64,000 nt of DNA from Lepidostoma basale (lineage: Eukaryota; Arthropoda; Insecta; Trichoptera; Lepidostomatidae). The notes below the pieces were generated by a model. That model searched no databases, had not been told where the DNA came from, and was given only the letters and a program-made list of their open reading frames with translations. The translations under genes and the position numbers were made by a program. Positions 33,701-43,964 of this stretch are shown here, piece after piece; position 1 is the first letter of the stretch, and each line of letters begins with the position of its first letter. The stretch covers positions 868,001 through 932,000 of the forward strand of contig JAHDVF020000590.1 in assembly GCA_022606425.2 (NCBI GenBank), written 5' to 3'.

Positions 33701-34345
33701 ACAATCAGAAGAAGAAAAAGAAGATAGTAGAAAACTAAGTTTTTTCGACAGTAAATGGTTCCACGCCATTATGAAATGAACGCATCGAAAGTAATAAAAA
33801 TCTGCAATCGAATCGCTTTCCTTACCGGCATCGCCAAAGGCGGACTGTTTACAGAAGGGCACTTTCTCAATGCCGAATGTGCCGGCATGTCGTTTACTTT
33901 TTATTTACTCAAACTCAGTCATTTGTGTCATGTTAGTCAGAAAATAATTGTTAATACATCAGCCAGCAGCGCCGAGACGGGCGTCCGAAAATAAAAGCGC
34001 ATCGCCCGTTTTTTTAACACGGACTCCGCGTTCAATTTACGCAAACACTAATGCTCATAAAAAAGAAGACGATCAAATAAATCCCAGTCCAGGGAACGTT
34101 CGGGGGTGAGAAGTGCTGCAAAACGTTCTACGACACTTCAATCATATTACAAATCCATAAGATAAAAAATATTACATATTCATCGCAATCGATTCCTCAA
34201 ACATTTATTCTAATAGTTCGGATATTGATCAAAGGTTTCTCTTTGGTTTTGAATGAACATGTGTTTAAAAAAGACTTAGTTTACACATTGACTTCATCGA
34301 CATAAAAATCTTCAGAAAGTGATATACTCGTATAATTTACATAAT
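33701..34345. other. Unique stretch, partly GC-rich
   Basis: 33800-34140 is moderately GC-rich (CAGCCAGCAGCGCCGAGACGG) without repeat matches; a 79-codon + frame has no motif. Possibly conserved non-coding. Confidence 0.3.
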
Positions 34346-34690
34346 TTAAATTTTCTTCTTCTTCTTATGCTTTATTTAGGACTGTGTCCTGTTATTTCTC
34401 GGAGCCTGTTCCTGGGATGCAGATGTCCAACTGTCTCGCCAACTTTAGGTGGTCTTCCTGCAGGTCGATTTCCTGTTTGTACTTTATTTGCAGCTATATT
34501 TATCACTCTTTAAGGGCCTGCTCTTTCCACATGATCTCTCTAGTAGCGTCTTCTCAGTCTTCCCCATCGCACGACATCTTATACATTGCAGATCATTCTT
34601 ATTTCAGGATTTCTTATTTTATCTTGGAGTGTCGTTCCCGCAACGGATCGGAGAGTCTTCATTTCTGTGGTTCTTAGGAGACTTGTGGAT
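34346..34690 (-). mobile_element. LINE ORF2 C-terminal fragment
   Basis: On the - strand: LRTTEMKTLRSVAGTTLQDK, IRNPEIRMICNV, DVVRWGRLRRRY, DHVERAG, VQTGNRPAGRPPKVGE and HPRNRL. MKTLRSVAG-TL-D-IRN, DVVRWGR-RRRY, GRPPK are standard. Starts at its (GAA)n tail (TTCTTCTTCTTC at 34356). Confidence 0.85.
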
Positions 34691-35123
34691 TTTAAATGTA
34701 TTTATTTATTTAAATATGAATTCACTGTACAAAGCGTAGGTTTTTCTAGAATAAATTTTCTCTTTAGTTTCATTAAGATGCGTGAGTTTTGTCATCAAGC
34801 CTCATTGGAAATGAACCTGTTTCTGAAATGTCACTGAAAGAGAGTTCCTGAACGGTGTTGACGGAATATTTATATATAGTAATTTCAAATGGTAGGCGAT
34901 AACAACAGATAAACAAATTAAATATTTCGAATAACAAACATTATAAAAATAACTTCATGTAAGTGCGAGTTCATTATTCATATAAAATATTGCAGGTGAC
35001 CAGTAACACTTATAGATTTTATAACATCTTTTTTGTTTGTGTTATAAAATAAAATACAAATTGAAAGCTACTAGGATTTGTGGTGTTTTATGTCCTCATT
35101 TCTCATCTTACTAGTAAAAAATC
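34691..35123. other. AT-rich stretch
   Basis: No gene or repeat recognised. Confidence 0.4.
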
Positions 35124-35310
35124 GACAACCTTCGTGGCCGAGTGGTAAGTGTTATTTGAGAGCTTTGACTGTCACACTAAAGGTCCCTATCACAAATCAT
35201 GGGAATCAATGTGATTGCTATACCATTTACATCGATTTGGTTGCGCTGTAATGGTGTAAAGAGCGATTCAACAAAATAATAATAAGAATAATAATAATGA
35301 AGCCTTGAAA
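35124..35310 (+). mobile_element. tRNA-headed SINE, copy 2
   Basis: CTTCGTGGCCGAGTGGTAAG at 35130-35149 is an intact A-box region of the Ser/Leu-like head. The B box is decayed. The body is partly deleted, but ATCATGGGAATCAATGTGAT and AGAGCGATTCAACAAAATAA remain. The tail is an (AATAAT)-type run. Confidence 0.75.
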
Positions 35311-35819
35311 TTTTGTGTAATTGACCAGGAACAATTCACAACGCTGGGAATAGTTAGAAAAACGTTTAATTACATAAATTTTCAAGTCTTAAAAATTGTC
35401 GTAGTTCCTTTTGTGCTACTTCCGCCGATAAGCGAATTCTCTGTAACTGGAAATAACCCAGACATTTCCTAGTTCTGATGCATTTATTTTAGCAAGATTC
35501 CTCCGGGAGCGGAGTGTAGATATGTAGGACACGTGGAACGAGGGCCGAGGACCATCCATCGGATGGAAATAATTGGACGTGTCCATTGTAACCCAAACAC
35601 TGCGATCTGCGCCGGTGTCAAGGGGAGTCTGCGGCGAGGCGTGCTCGCGTCTTTCGCCACAAACTTTATCTCCGTAAGTTTATTTTTTTTTAAATGTTAA
35701 ATGAATTAATTTTTTTCAAAAACATATTGTTCTCATCTTAAAATAAAATAACAACCTAGCTCACTATAAATTAGAAAGAGACAATGTGCCGTTGTACTTA
35801 GGTGATACTTTTTTAGGAT
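35311..35819. other. Unique stretch with GC-rich island
   Basis: 35490-35670 is GC-rich and unique (CCGGGAGCGGAGTGTAG; GGCCGAGGACCATCCATCGG; CTGCGGCGAGGCGTGCTCGC). It ends in ATCTCCGTAAGTTT, a donor-like string, but no extended frame with a motif precedes it. It could be conserved non-coding or an unrecognised exon. Confidence 0.3.
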
Positions 35820-36125
35820 TAGTTAGAAAGTTTCAATCCTGGGATTAGTTTGCAACAATTTCTTCTATTCTTCTCTGTCTTGTGCGGCACTTTTGAAATT
35901 TACATATGATGAGCAGCGCACGTCCACCAACAGGTCCTCCAGGTACTCTCGGCGTGGGCGTCCCCTAGAGTTTGTCCCCTCGGTCATACCCTCCATTATG
36001 GCATGCAAGAGACCTTCTTGACGTATTACATGGCCGATCTATCTTGCACTGACGTATTACAAGGTCCTGAGCAGGTGTCTTCCTCCTTCGATTCCTTGAA
36101 GAACTTCCTCATTCGTGATGATTTT
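35820..36125 (-). mobile_element. RTE-like LINE fragment
   Basis: Reverse complement of the 13050-13340 element: CTCATTCGTGATG, AGCAGGTGTCTTCC, ACGTATTACATGGCCGAT, CCCTCGGTCATACCCTCCAT, CAATCCTGGGATTAGTTTGC. It retains a segment (GGTCCTCCAGGTACTCTCGG) that is garbled in the 13 kb copy and so shows the more original order. Confidence 0.75.
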
Positions 36126-36249
36126 TAGAATATAGTGCCTTTTTTTGTGTTTTGAGTCTGAAATTTCTTTAATGAACCATAACTTTATTTCAAGAAGTTT
36201 TTTCATTATAATATTCGTTCATATCAATAAAATCACATTGTAACCAGGT
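36126..36249. other. Short non-coding interval
   Basis: AT-rich; the TTTCAAGAAGTTTTTTCATT piece is an E-type arm fragment. Confidence 0.35.
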
Positions 36250-36480
36250 ACTACATATTAAATATTCAATACTAATGGAAACGTCTGTTTTCTAGAAGAT
36301 ATATTACATTTTATGGAAATAACATTCCCGCCTTGCTAAGGTATTATTAAATATTTGATAACATTGAATAATGCCTTAGCAAGGCAAAACACGTCACTCC
36401 CATTAAACATAATAAAACTTCTAGAAAACGGACGTTTTCGTTTGGGTTAAATATTTAATATCGAGTTTCACATCATCGGC
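36250..36480. repeat. E-type foldback with two hammerhead-like cores
   Basis: Left arm ACGTCTGTTTTCTAGAAG; right arm CTTCTAGAAAACGGACGTTT: near-perfect inverted complements. The cores face each other: - strand about 36326-36355, and + strand 36365-36395 reading TTGAATAATG, the hairpin GCCTTAGCAAGGC, then AAAACACGTC. The GCCTT/AAGGC hairpin sits where hammerhead stem II would be, and CACGTC/CATGTC where the short stem III and cleavage triplet would be. Confidence 0.65.
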
Positions 36481-36634
36481 CCAGAAAGAAAAAATATACT
36501 ACTTAATAGTGTTTGTTATATTCCGCATTTCAGAAAATTTGTTATGTCCATATAATTTTTTTTTAAAAATTAATAATGTGCTATGTTCTATATTAGTGAC
36601 GTCACTATTTGGTATTTTTTATTAATATTATTTA
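36481..36634. other. Short non-coding interval
   Basis: AT-rich; no feature recognised. Confidence 0.35.
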
Positions 36635-36825
36635 TTTATTGTAGGGTAACATACAGTGATTGTTTATACACATACAAATGAACAAACATAAGCTAAATAA
36701 AGAGATAAAATGTTATCCACCACTTACCCGAAGCTGATTAAGGACGCAGCAGCGCCCTTTCATCAGCTTCCCTCATACGATCTCTAGGCCTGCCCCGCAT
36801 CCACGCGGGACTTACATTAGCTGGA
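36635..36825 (-). mobile_element. Unclassified retroposon, copy 1
   Basis: TTATTTATTGTAGGGTAACA at the left is the complement of CCCTACAATAAATAAATAA at 60124-60142. ACTTACCCGAAGCTGATTAA and GGACGCAGCAGCGCCC match, in reverse complement, 60005-60050. The A-rich end (AATAAATAAATA) suggests a retroposon tail. Here the element extends further 5' (CCCGCATCCACGCGGGAC, a hairpin at 36798-36815). Confidence 0.6.
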
Positions 36826-36929
36826 GAATGCACCATTCTAGAAAAAAAAAAATACACATAAGTGAACTGAAATTAAACTGGATTAAATGTGGCCTCGATT
36901 CCCTTTTGCCCCTTTGCACATTAATATGT

Positions 36930-37127
36930 TCAAAAATTGTTTTGATTTATTTTGTGGGTGTCGGACGATCGAAGTGTGCGCGGGAGATGCCTATTGGTGG
37001 CGATGAGGTTCGCAACCCATCACACCGCGTCTCCCGCGGAGCGAAAAGAGAAGGATGGAGTGCCGCACCAGTAAATGTGTGACAGTCCATTATTTCTGCC
37101 TACCCTTTCGGGGAGACGGCGTGATGG
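36930..37127 (+). mobile_element. Non-coding retroposon sharing LINE Z 3' end, copy 2
   Basis: TTGATTTATTTTGTGGGTGT, CGATCGAAGTGTGCGCGGGA, GATGCCTATTGGTGGCGATG, GGTTCGCAACCCATCACACC, then the LINE Z-type end TACCCTTTCGGGGAGACGGC GTGATGG. 5'-truncated compared with copies at 20490 and 50777, and lacking the (TTAG)n run. Confidence 0.75.
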
Positions 37128-37162
37128 AGGTGGTGGTGAAAAACTGTTTTGTGTTCTGTTAC

Positions 37163-37243
37163 CAAATAATCCTGTTTGTAAAATTCATGAGCTATGTCTG
37201 CAAGCGAAATTTTAAATGACGCCATATCTCGAAGTTGTTTGTC
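37163..37243 (-). CDS. Weak candidate internal exon, unknown protein
   Basis: On the - strand a long pyrimidine tract and AG (TTCTTCTCTTTTCTTTCAG) are followed by exactly 27 codons: DKQLRDMASFKISLADIAHE then FYKQDYL, then a GTAACA donor-like string. Both ends are phase 0. The acceptor is among the best in the window, and the peptide looks helical and amphipathic. The donor is moderate and the exon is short. No family recognised. The GC-rich stretch to its right (37305-37520) also has an open - strand frame (GLAGVLDPRRGSARSDEDVI then KILSRNFWKVELLKED), which might be an earlier exon. Confidence 0.25.
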
Positions 37244-37304
37244 CTGAAAGAAAAGAGAAGAAGTGTGTGCTTTCTCCAATATCCGATTATGCAAGTGGAG
37301 AGCG

Positions 37305-37814
37305 CATTAATGAAGATGCATACTGCAGACTGCGCGTGGGCTTTGACCGTCTGTAACACTCATCGTGTTATCCTCCTTTAATAATTCAACTTTCCAGAAA
37401 TTTCGGCTGAGAATTTTGATGACATCCTCGTCACTCCGCGCCGACCCGCGCCTAGGGTCAAGGACACCGGCCAGGCCGCACGGCAGCCCCGGGTCCGGGA
37501 AGGTTTGATGGACACCTATCATTACAGGACCGGCGACCTTTAATTAATTATTAAAGGCAATTGCTGGAAAGGTTTTCGGTATATAAAGCCATTTCGGATT
37601 GATCGATTCTCGGGTGTCGGACTAGACTAGTCAATTTAAATGTTTTACAAGACCGGCAAAGTTTGGCCTGAGGTGAATAAACTAGAATGTAATTTACAGT
37701 TTTTGAATCTTATTTTCTTCCATTCATATTTCTAAAAGTAAGTATTAAATTACATACAATTAAGAATAAAATATGAAATTTGAACTGATATTAAGAAACA
37801 AGTGTTAATAATTA
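37305..37814. other. Unique GC-rich stretch and flank
   Basis: 37420-37520 is GC-rich (CCGACCCGCGCCTAGGGTC; CAGGCCGCACGGCAGCCCCG). 37520-37630 is a non-repetitive patch with TATATAAAG. No confident gene. Confidence 0.3.
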
Positions 37815-38215
37815 TTTTAGGATTAATTGTATCTCAATAGAGACGAAGATGTAATTTTTTTTTGGAAACAGAATATGGTAGTCGAGGCGCTAGTGTAGAT
37901 TGACCTAAAATGTAAAGTTATTTAACATAGCAGCATATATACAAGTTCCAAAAATTTGTCAGACGTGGCGGTCGTAAGAAGGGCGGAATGGGGAATGTTG
38001 TTAACATAAAGTGATCGCTTAACCCAACCAATGACAGGTCATAAGTCCTGTATACGCCTCGATTACCATATTATGTTTCCAATAAAACAAATTTACATCT
38101 TCGTCTATACTCGTATTGAGATACAATTAATCCTTAAAAAAAATGATTAACCCGCAATGGGTAAAAATCCAGTATTTGTCTACAAGTATTTGTATACATT
38201 AAAAAAACAAACAAA
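37815..38215 (+). repeat. Repeat family R, copy with both long arms
   Basis: Left arm 37819-37890: GGATTAATTGTATCTCAATA, GAGACGAAGATG, GGAAACAGAATATGG. Right arm to 38135: CATATTATGTTTCC, CATCTTCGTC, GAGATACAATTAATCC. The arms are inverted complements of about 70 bases. The centre has GGCGCTAGTGTAGATTGA, ATTTGTCAGACGTGG and AACCCAACCAATGACAGGTC. Beyond the right arm lies ACCCGCAATGGGTAAAAATC, shared with the 25240 copy. Confidence 0.75.
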
Positions 38216-38269
38216 TAATTATTTAATTACATAATTACACGCACAGCACTTTATTGGAATTTAAAATGT

Positions 38270-38510
38270 TTAATATGAAAACAATGGCACGTATGCCGAG
38301 CCGAAGAGACCAGAGCAATCAAGACCCTGTAGGCGTCTAGACCGACTGGACCTCTAGGAAGGCCTAGACAGCGCCTAATGGACAATGTTCTGGCTGATCT
38401 GGCTAGGTTGGGCGAATCGGACTGCTGGGATCGATAGGCTTGGCGAAAAATCATCAAGGAGGCTAAAACTCTTCAAGAGTTGTATGGCCATAGGAAGTAG
38501 TAGTAAGTAA
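38270..38510 (+). mobile_element. LINE 3' end
   Basis: The frame near the end reads GRPRQRLMDNVLADLARLGE, SDCWDR, AWRKIIKEAKTLQELYGHRK and stops. The last 80 bases match 43260-43380 (GAGGTTAAAACTCTTCAAGA GTTGTATG). Typical RPRQR-MDN and W--I-KEAKTLQELYG tail. Confidence 0.8.
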
Positions 38511-39869
38511 TATGAAAACAATGAATATGTAAATATAAACTTCGAAACTGCTTATTTTACTCGCCTTTACTTTGATGAAGTAGAGTGTAGAGGTACTATC
38601 AAAAATCGAGAAAGAGTAAAAAACATGTTATTCATTAAATAAATTCACCAATGATCATTGTTATAATGCTAACAATTGCAAATTTTTACATCGAGTATTA
38701 AAAAAACATCTCTAAAAAACTTTTGACATATTTAGGTTTCTCTTAATAGTGTTTTTATTAAATATTTTTTTATTTATTCCACAGCCTGTCAAATATCTTA
38801 ATACTCGTAAATCACACGTTATGTCGCATTCTCATTATCAAATATCTGAAATTAGACATCATTAGATCACTAAAACTATACACACATACTCGTATCTGCA
38901 GTGAATGTTGAATATTAATTTTTATTATAGTTTTATTGAAAATAAATAAATATGAACATAATGGGAGATTCATTTTCATGAGAATTGATTTGAAGTGGAA
39001 AGAAATTTATAACAACTCGCCCCTTGACCTTATATACAAAATCTATAAAAAGAAAATAGAAAAATCTACGAAAGTAAAAAGAAATCTAGAAGATTTCGAA
39101 TTTAAAGATCTCCTCGCCAATGATTTAAGATTTTTTTAGATTCATATAATTTACTCTGTAGTAGATTAAAGACTAATCAAAAGTGAAAAAGCTACGAATT
39201 TCCTAATCTCTATATTTGTATTTTGTTGGTACTCCTAAAATTAAAGAAACATTTTTTTTTCATTTAAAAATACCGCTTTTTTTTACTTTCATCTCGTCTA
39301 AGCATATTTTATCTTGATGTTTTTAAAAGTAAAAACTTCGTTAAAACCTTATCTCTTCAGAAAAATTCAGAAAAATTCATAAAAAAATGTTTCGAATTTT
39401 TTTAAGGATTCATTCAGGTAAGGTCAGATTTCTCGTTCAGATTGAATTTCTTTTCCCCCTCCTGTTTCGACTATCTCTCCCAGGAGCTGAGAACCATCTG
39501 CGTAGCTATAGAAGCTCAAAATGGAACTCTTTTATTTCTCAAGTTTTATACAATTACGAAGAGATATATTTTTTTTATCGTCAAATGAAGATCTTTTTTT
39601 GATATTATAAAATGAAGTATTTACCAATGAATTAAATGTATCATTTATAGTTTAAATGTAATAATAGTTATAATTGATTGTGTAATGGACAAATAATCAA
39701 TGTTAAATAATTTTTATACTACTCGTATGCAGTTTTCACTACGGCGTTAATTAAAAAAATTGAAAGGGTAAATCCTGACAGATTTTTACTAAATCGTATT
39801 TATTCTGTTTGACCTAATTTACAGAAAACTTTTTTTTTAGTGCAGTCAAATATAAAACTTTTTATTTCT
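38511..39869. other. AT-rich stretch
   Basis: Frames of 67-71 codons (38936-39139, 39387-39602) are Lys/Phe-rich and compositional. Repeated small strings such as AGAAAAATTCAGAAAAATTC occur. No recognised gene or repeat. Confidence 0.4.
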
Positions 39870-40215
39870 CTTTTTCTTTTTTATGTAATTTGTATATACA
39901 ACACTTATATTAAAAAAATTAAATTACATAGACATGTTTCGCACAAACAGTCTTTCTTCAGTGATGCATATTATAAAGATACATTAAAAAAAATATTATA
40001 AAATTGTTTACATGATCTAACAATAAAATATTATAAAATTGTTTACATGATAACATCTGTCAGATCATGTAAACAATTTTATAATATTTTTAAAAATGGA
40101 TCTTTATAATATGTATCACTGAAGAAAGACTGTTTGTCCGAAACATGTCTATGTAATTTATTTTATTTTATTTAAGTGTTGTATATACAAAGTAAAAAAA
40201 AAAAAAAGATAAATA
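39870..40215. repeat. B-type foldback with two inverted hammerhead-like cores
   Basis: Outer arms TTTGTATATACAACACTTAT and AAGTGTTGTATATACAAAG are inverted complements. The cores are on the - strand at 39931-39961 and the + strand at 40119-40149, the latter reading CTGAAGA, AAGACTGTTTGTCC, GAAACATGTC. The inner part contains AATATTATAAAATTGTTTAC three times, one inverted, so the left arm has suffered an internal duplication. Spacer about 12 bases (near 40053-40067). Confidence 0.75.
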
Positions 40216-42289
40216 AAGTATCATAATAACACAAAGTATGGCGTATATAGAAGAAATATAAAACTTTTGTTCAATTTAAATTTATTTGAAATTTTTAAAT
40301 AATTCTATAAAAAATAATCAAAAAATGTTGTCAATCTCTTGAGATTGAGAAGCGAGGGAGAGATGCCATATTCTTAAAACATATCTAAATACATTCAAAT
40401 AAGTGCCGATGATGGCCGTGTAAGATTTCACCTCTCAATTTGTTTTCGACCCTCCCATTCGGTTATAGATTCGGATTCAACGTCACCTCGCAACTCTTGC
40501 TTGAATAATTTCCAAAAGAAAACCAGAAACTTCGGCGGGAATTAAACTTTGAATCTATTTTTTGTTGAAATGACACCTATTACCATTAAGCCGCGTAGGA
40601 AACATCTCTGAGTTTTCTCGCTTAACGCATATTAGTATCAGTATTTTACTTAATTTATTATACTTTTTCTTAAATATTTGGTAGTTTAATCAGTAAAGAT
40701 AAAAGAAAATTGTATTTTTCCGTTATGGTTGGACAAAAATAGATAGTACCTTAACTGCCACTTAAAGAATCCACCTTTCAAAATTAATGTACCTACCAAT
40801 CTGAGCGCACGTTGTCACACAAGACCCAATAAAGTTTGGTATTTAGGGTTGTATAGTGTTTTGTCACTCTTCATCTGGTAGCAGTAGTCATGGATAGAGT
40901 TTGTTTTCAAGATACGAGACATATAAGAATTAAAAAAAAAAATTATAGACTAATTTTATTTTCAGTTTTTAACAAAATATTGTGTTTTGGAAAAACAGTT
41001 AACTGCTTAAGTGAAAAAATACTATTTGATTTGCTTATTAATTATTTACATATTAAATTGGTTGATTTAAATCAGCATTGATTGTAAGTGAATTTTAAAC
41101 TCAACTGAAAGGCAAACTTTCAGAAATCAAAAAGGCAAAGATTAACGTCTAAGAATAGAATTTAATAAATATTGCAACGTTTGATGTTCTAAATTAGCGG
41201 CGTGCTTTGGTAGGGCATAAATAGCATATTTAAAGCTTCTTAAGATGTGCTTCGAATTCTGCTTTCATAGCTTCAAAATTTATTTCGTATTCAATGTTTT
41301 TATAAGCGATAGAATGTAGAGACATTTTCATTCTATATACGTATCGCACGCTTAATAAAACACTGCCTTAACTAAAAAAAGCAAGTTTTGCTCAATCTGA
41401 CATGAGTCGGTGTTTGAACAAAAACAGTCGAAAAACGTACAAATGAAAAATACCGATATAGTGTAATGGAAGTAAATTGGCGGAATTTTGACTTAATTTT
41501 AACGCGAAACGATGGATAGCGTTAACACAAGCCTCTGTCTAATGTTAACTCAATTATGAGTAATTGCAAACGATTTGGAATTGTATGTCTGTAATGTTTG
41601 TGATTATTATCAAAATAAATGAAATGAAATAACTTAAACCATAATCGGTCACTTTACTATTAAGCGTGCGGTATGTTTGAAAGTATTCGGTGCGCTTATT
41701 TCGATAGGTAATATAATTGCGTAAAATCTTCTTCCCTTTGATGTAAAATAGACCAAGTTTCTAATTTAGTAATTTAGATATAATTGAACAAACAGCAGAC
41801 ACTAGATTTGCAGTATAAAACGTTTTGAACCCGTAACTACGTATAATTGTAATTGGTAAAGAAAAGATGGATCGCGTTCTATAATATAATAGTTTCGTGT
41901 TGAGAATTACCCGGGCAGCTATAGCGCTGCGCTGGGTGGCTGCCGGCGTATGTAACCGTGTTAGCTTCTGGCTGTTAGCACAAAGTGTAAGGTGGCGTCC
42001 ACTAAACATAAAGTAGTCTCCCAGACATAGACAGAGCAAACAGAGGGCGTCCGGTATTCGCTTTAATTTATAACAAACATTCGTTTCTCGGGACAAACGG
42101 ACACTTTGAAACATTTTCGCCAGCCGGTTAAGGCCGCTGTCTTTGATGCGGTATACCTACACACTCTACAAGAGTTTCTACACAATAATATACAATATAG
42201 ATAGTTGAATACGGCGGCACTTACAAATCAAAATGGGATGTGATAAAACAAAATATAAAAAAGATCTTCTGCTTAATTCTTAAAAAATA
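40216..42289. other. Mostly AT-rich, no confident gene
   Basis: 40330-40560 and 41890-42150 are GC-richer and unique. The latter has a 117-codon - strand frame (41761-42114) beginning MFQSVRLSRETNVCYKLKRI, which shows no recognised motif. No repeat family recognised in this interval. Confidence 0.35.
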
Positions 42290-42560
42290 CAATCTTCATA
42301 GATGGCGTTAGTTTGTAGATTGAAAAAACTACCATGCAAAGGGTGGTGTTGCAGATTAACATATATACAACTTCCAAAAATTTGTCAGACATGGTGGTCA
42401 TAAGAAAAAATGTGGAATGGGGAATGTTGTATTACAACAAGGGGGGGGGGGTTAACCCAACCAATGACAGGTCATAAGTCCTGTAAACACCTTGATCAAC
42501 CATATTCTGTTTCCAATTTGCATCTTCGTCTCTATTGAGATACAATTAATTCTTGAACAA
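42290..42560 (+). repeat. Repeat family R copy
   Basis: ATAGATGGCGTTAGTTTGTA, TATATACAACTTCCAAAAAT, TTGTCAGACATGGTGGTCAT, GGAATGGGGAATGTTGTATT, a G-run (GGGGGGGGGG near 42440), AACCCAACCAATGACAGGTC and the right arm ending GAGATACAATTAATTC. The left arm is missing. Confidence 0.75.
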
Positions 42561-42719
42561 AATATTATATCCAGTTGAAAAATAAGAATACTTATTTATT
42601 TAAAAGTATAACCAAATTTATATATGGTAATTATTTTTTAAATCCGTTATATGTTATAATATTATAATTCAAAAGATTAAACTTATTAATGTAATTTCTT
42701 TGTAAGTAGCATTGTGGTG
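42561..42719. other. Short AT-rich interval
   Basis: No feature recognised. Confidence 0.35.
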
Positions 42720-42850
42720 ATGATTTTTTTCTTGAAATATATTTATATTTATGAAAACGTTGACATGTTTCGCCTTGCTTCATTCAGTCAAGTCATCCGC
42801 AAAAAATAAAAATGAGTTTTTTTCATTCGTATTATTTATTTAATGTGGAG
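42720..42850 (-). repeat. E-type solo repeat with hammerhead-like core
   Basis: The - strand core at 42761-42788 reads CTGAATGAAGCAAGG then CGAAACATGTC. The stem-II hairpin is reduced. Followed by the arm strings TATAAATATATTTCAAG. Confidence 0.5.
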
Positions 42851-43020
42851 TTGTAATAGTGAGATGGAGTAGGCAGAGAACACGATTTTGGAGGGACCAC
42901 ATCGAGAGAATGGATCCAGCAAGAATTTCTAATATCGTGATGCACGAGACTCAAGAGGGCGGTCGACCACCAGGATGACCACCAAAGAGATGGAGAGAAG
43001 GCTGAAGGCTAAAATTAAAA
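42851..43020 (+). mobile_element. LINE family Y fragment
   Basis: IVRWSRQRTRFWRDHIERMD then PARISNIVMHETQEG and GRPPG, then PPKRWRE. Same blocks as 33500-33640. Only about 55 codons with one shift. Confidence 0.8.
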
Positions 43021-43229
43021 ATATGCCTCTCCGTATGCATATGTAAAATTTCAGAGAACTTTCCAAGTGACTTTTTTATGCTTTAATTTCTCGTGGTTAC
43101 AGGATATCCGTCTGTGACGTTTTGGGCAATGCAGTCTGGATTTATAATAGCTAAGGACGTTTTCATTCCATAGCACAAGCCAATTTGTCTTACTGCTCAC
43201 ACAAACCTAATAACATCAGCCAGAACACT
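43021..43229. other. Non-coding interval
   Basis: No recognised feature. Confidence 0.35.
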
Positions 43230-43385
43230 GTACATTAGAATTATCAATTGAACATTGAACATTGTTGGGCGAATCAGACTTTTGGAGCAAAAGGCGCAGG
43301 GTCGAGGAGCTTGGAGTAAAATCATCAAGGAGGTTAAAACTCTTCAAGAGTTGTATGACCATAGGTGGTAAGTAGTAAGTTCACA
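43230..43385 (+). mobile_element. LINE 3' end
   Basis: LLGESDFWSKRRRVEELG-type frame ending IIKEVKTLQELYDHRW; the same end as 38430-38510 (ATCATCAAGGAGG, CTCTTCAAGAGTTGTATG). Confidence 0.7.
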
Positions 43386-43814
43386 CAAACCTACTGCTAA
43401 ATATGTCTCCTTAATGTCAATTGTCTTGCTTTAATCAGTGAAATATCTTAAAAGTTCACTCCGGTTTAAGGGATCATTTATTCGCATATTTTTAGTAAAT
43501 AAACTCAAACTTATGATTCATGTGAATGAAGAATTTAGCAAAGATCTTAGGCCGTATTCACAGCCGGCGTTACACGGAAACTTACTTACTTAGCGTGAAC
43601 TGGGGGTAGAGAGCAGAGTGGTAATGGAGAGGGTCTTGACGACTGCAATGAATTCTACAGTCCGCTGTCTAAATAATGTTCCCTTACACACAAAAAACAT
43701 CCATAAACAGTTTAAAATTCGTTAAAGTATTTTCTAATTAGATCCTCATATCAATAATGGCTTACCATTATTGACGTGGATATCCTATCCAAGTAACAAT
43801 ATAATTAATAAAAT
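43386..43814. other. Non-coding interval
   Basis: A moderately GC-rich patch at 43555-43680 (CAGCCGGCGTTACACGG; AGAGCAGAGTGGTAATGGAG) shows no frame or repeat match. Confidence 0.35.
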
Positions 43815-43960
43815 AGTGCATTGTTTTGGCCGAAACTCTATGATACTTCAATATTGTTACTGTTAAAATTGAATACACTGTTAAAATATCACAATATCTT
43901 TTTATTCACAGAGAGTGTTGGTACAGCTGTTTCGCCAACCGATAGATAGTTACAATAGAG
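43815..43960 (-). repeat. A-type repeat, left member of an inverted pair
   Basis: Outer end GCATTGTTTTGGCCGAAAC; the core begins at 43923 (ACAGCTGTTTCGCCAACCGA), with the CTGATGA part altered (GATAGATAG). Its inverted partner lies at 44881-45000. The jockey-like LINE and an inverted repeat sit between them. Confidence 0.6.
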
Positions 43961-43964
43961 AGAT

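Noticed and set aside
33323..33862. 179-codon - strand frame
   Set aside because: Antisense of the LINE Y fragment at 33360-33700.
35130..35205. tRNA-Ser/Leu gene at the SINE head
   Set aside because: B box decayed, no acceptor-stem pairing, and a SINE body follows.
41761..42114. 117-codon open frame on the - strand
   Set aside because: No motif; the first part is GC-richer but lacks clear splice sites.
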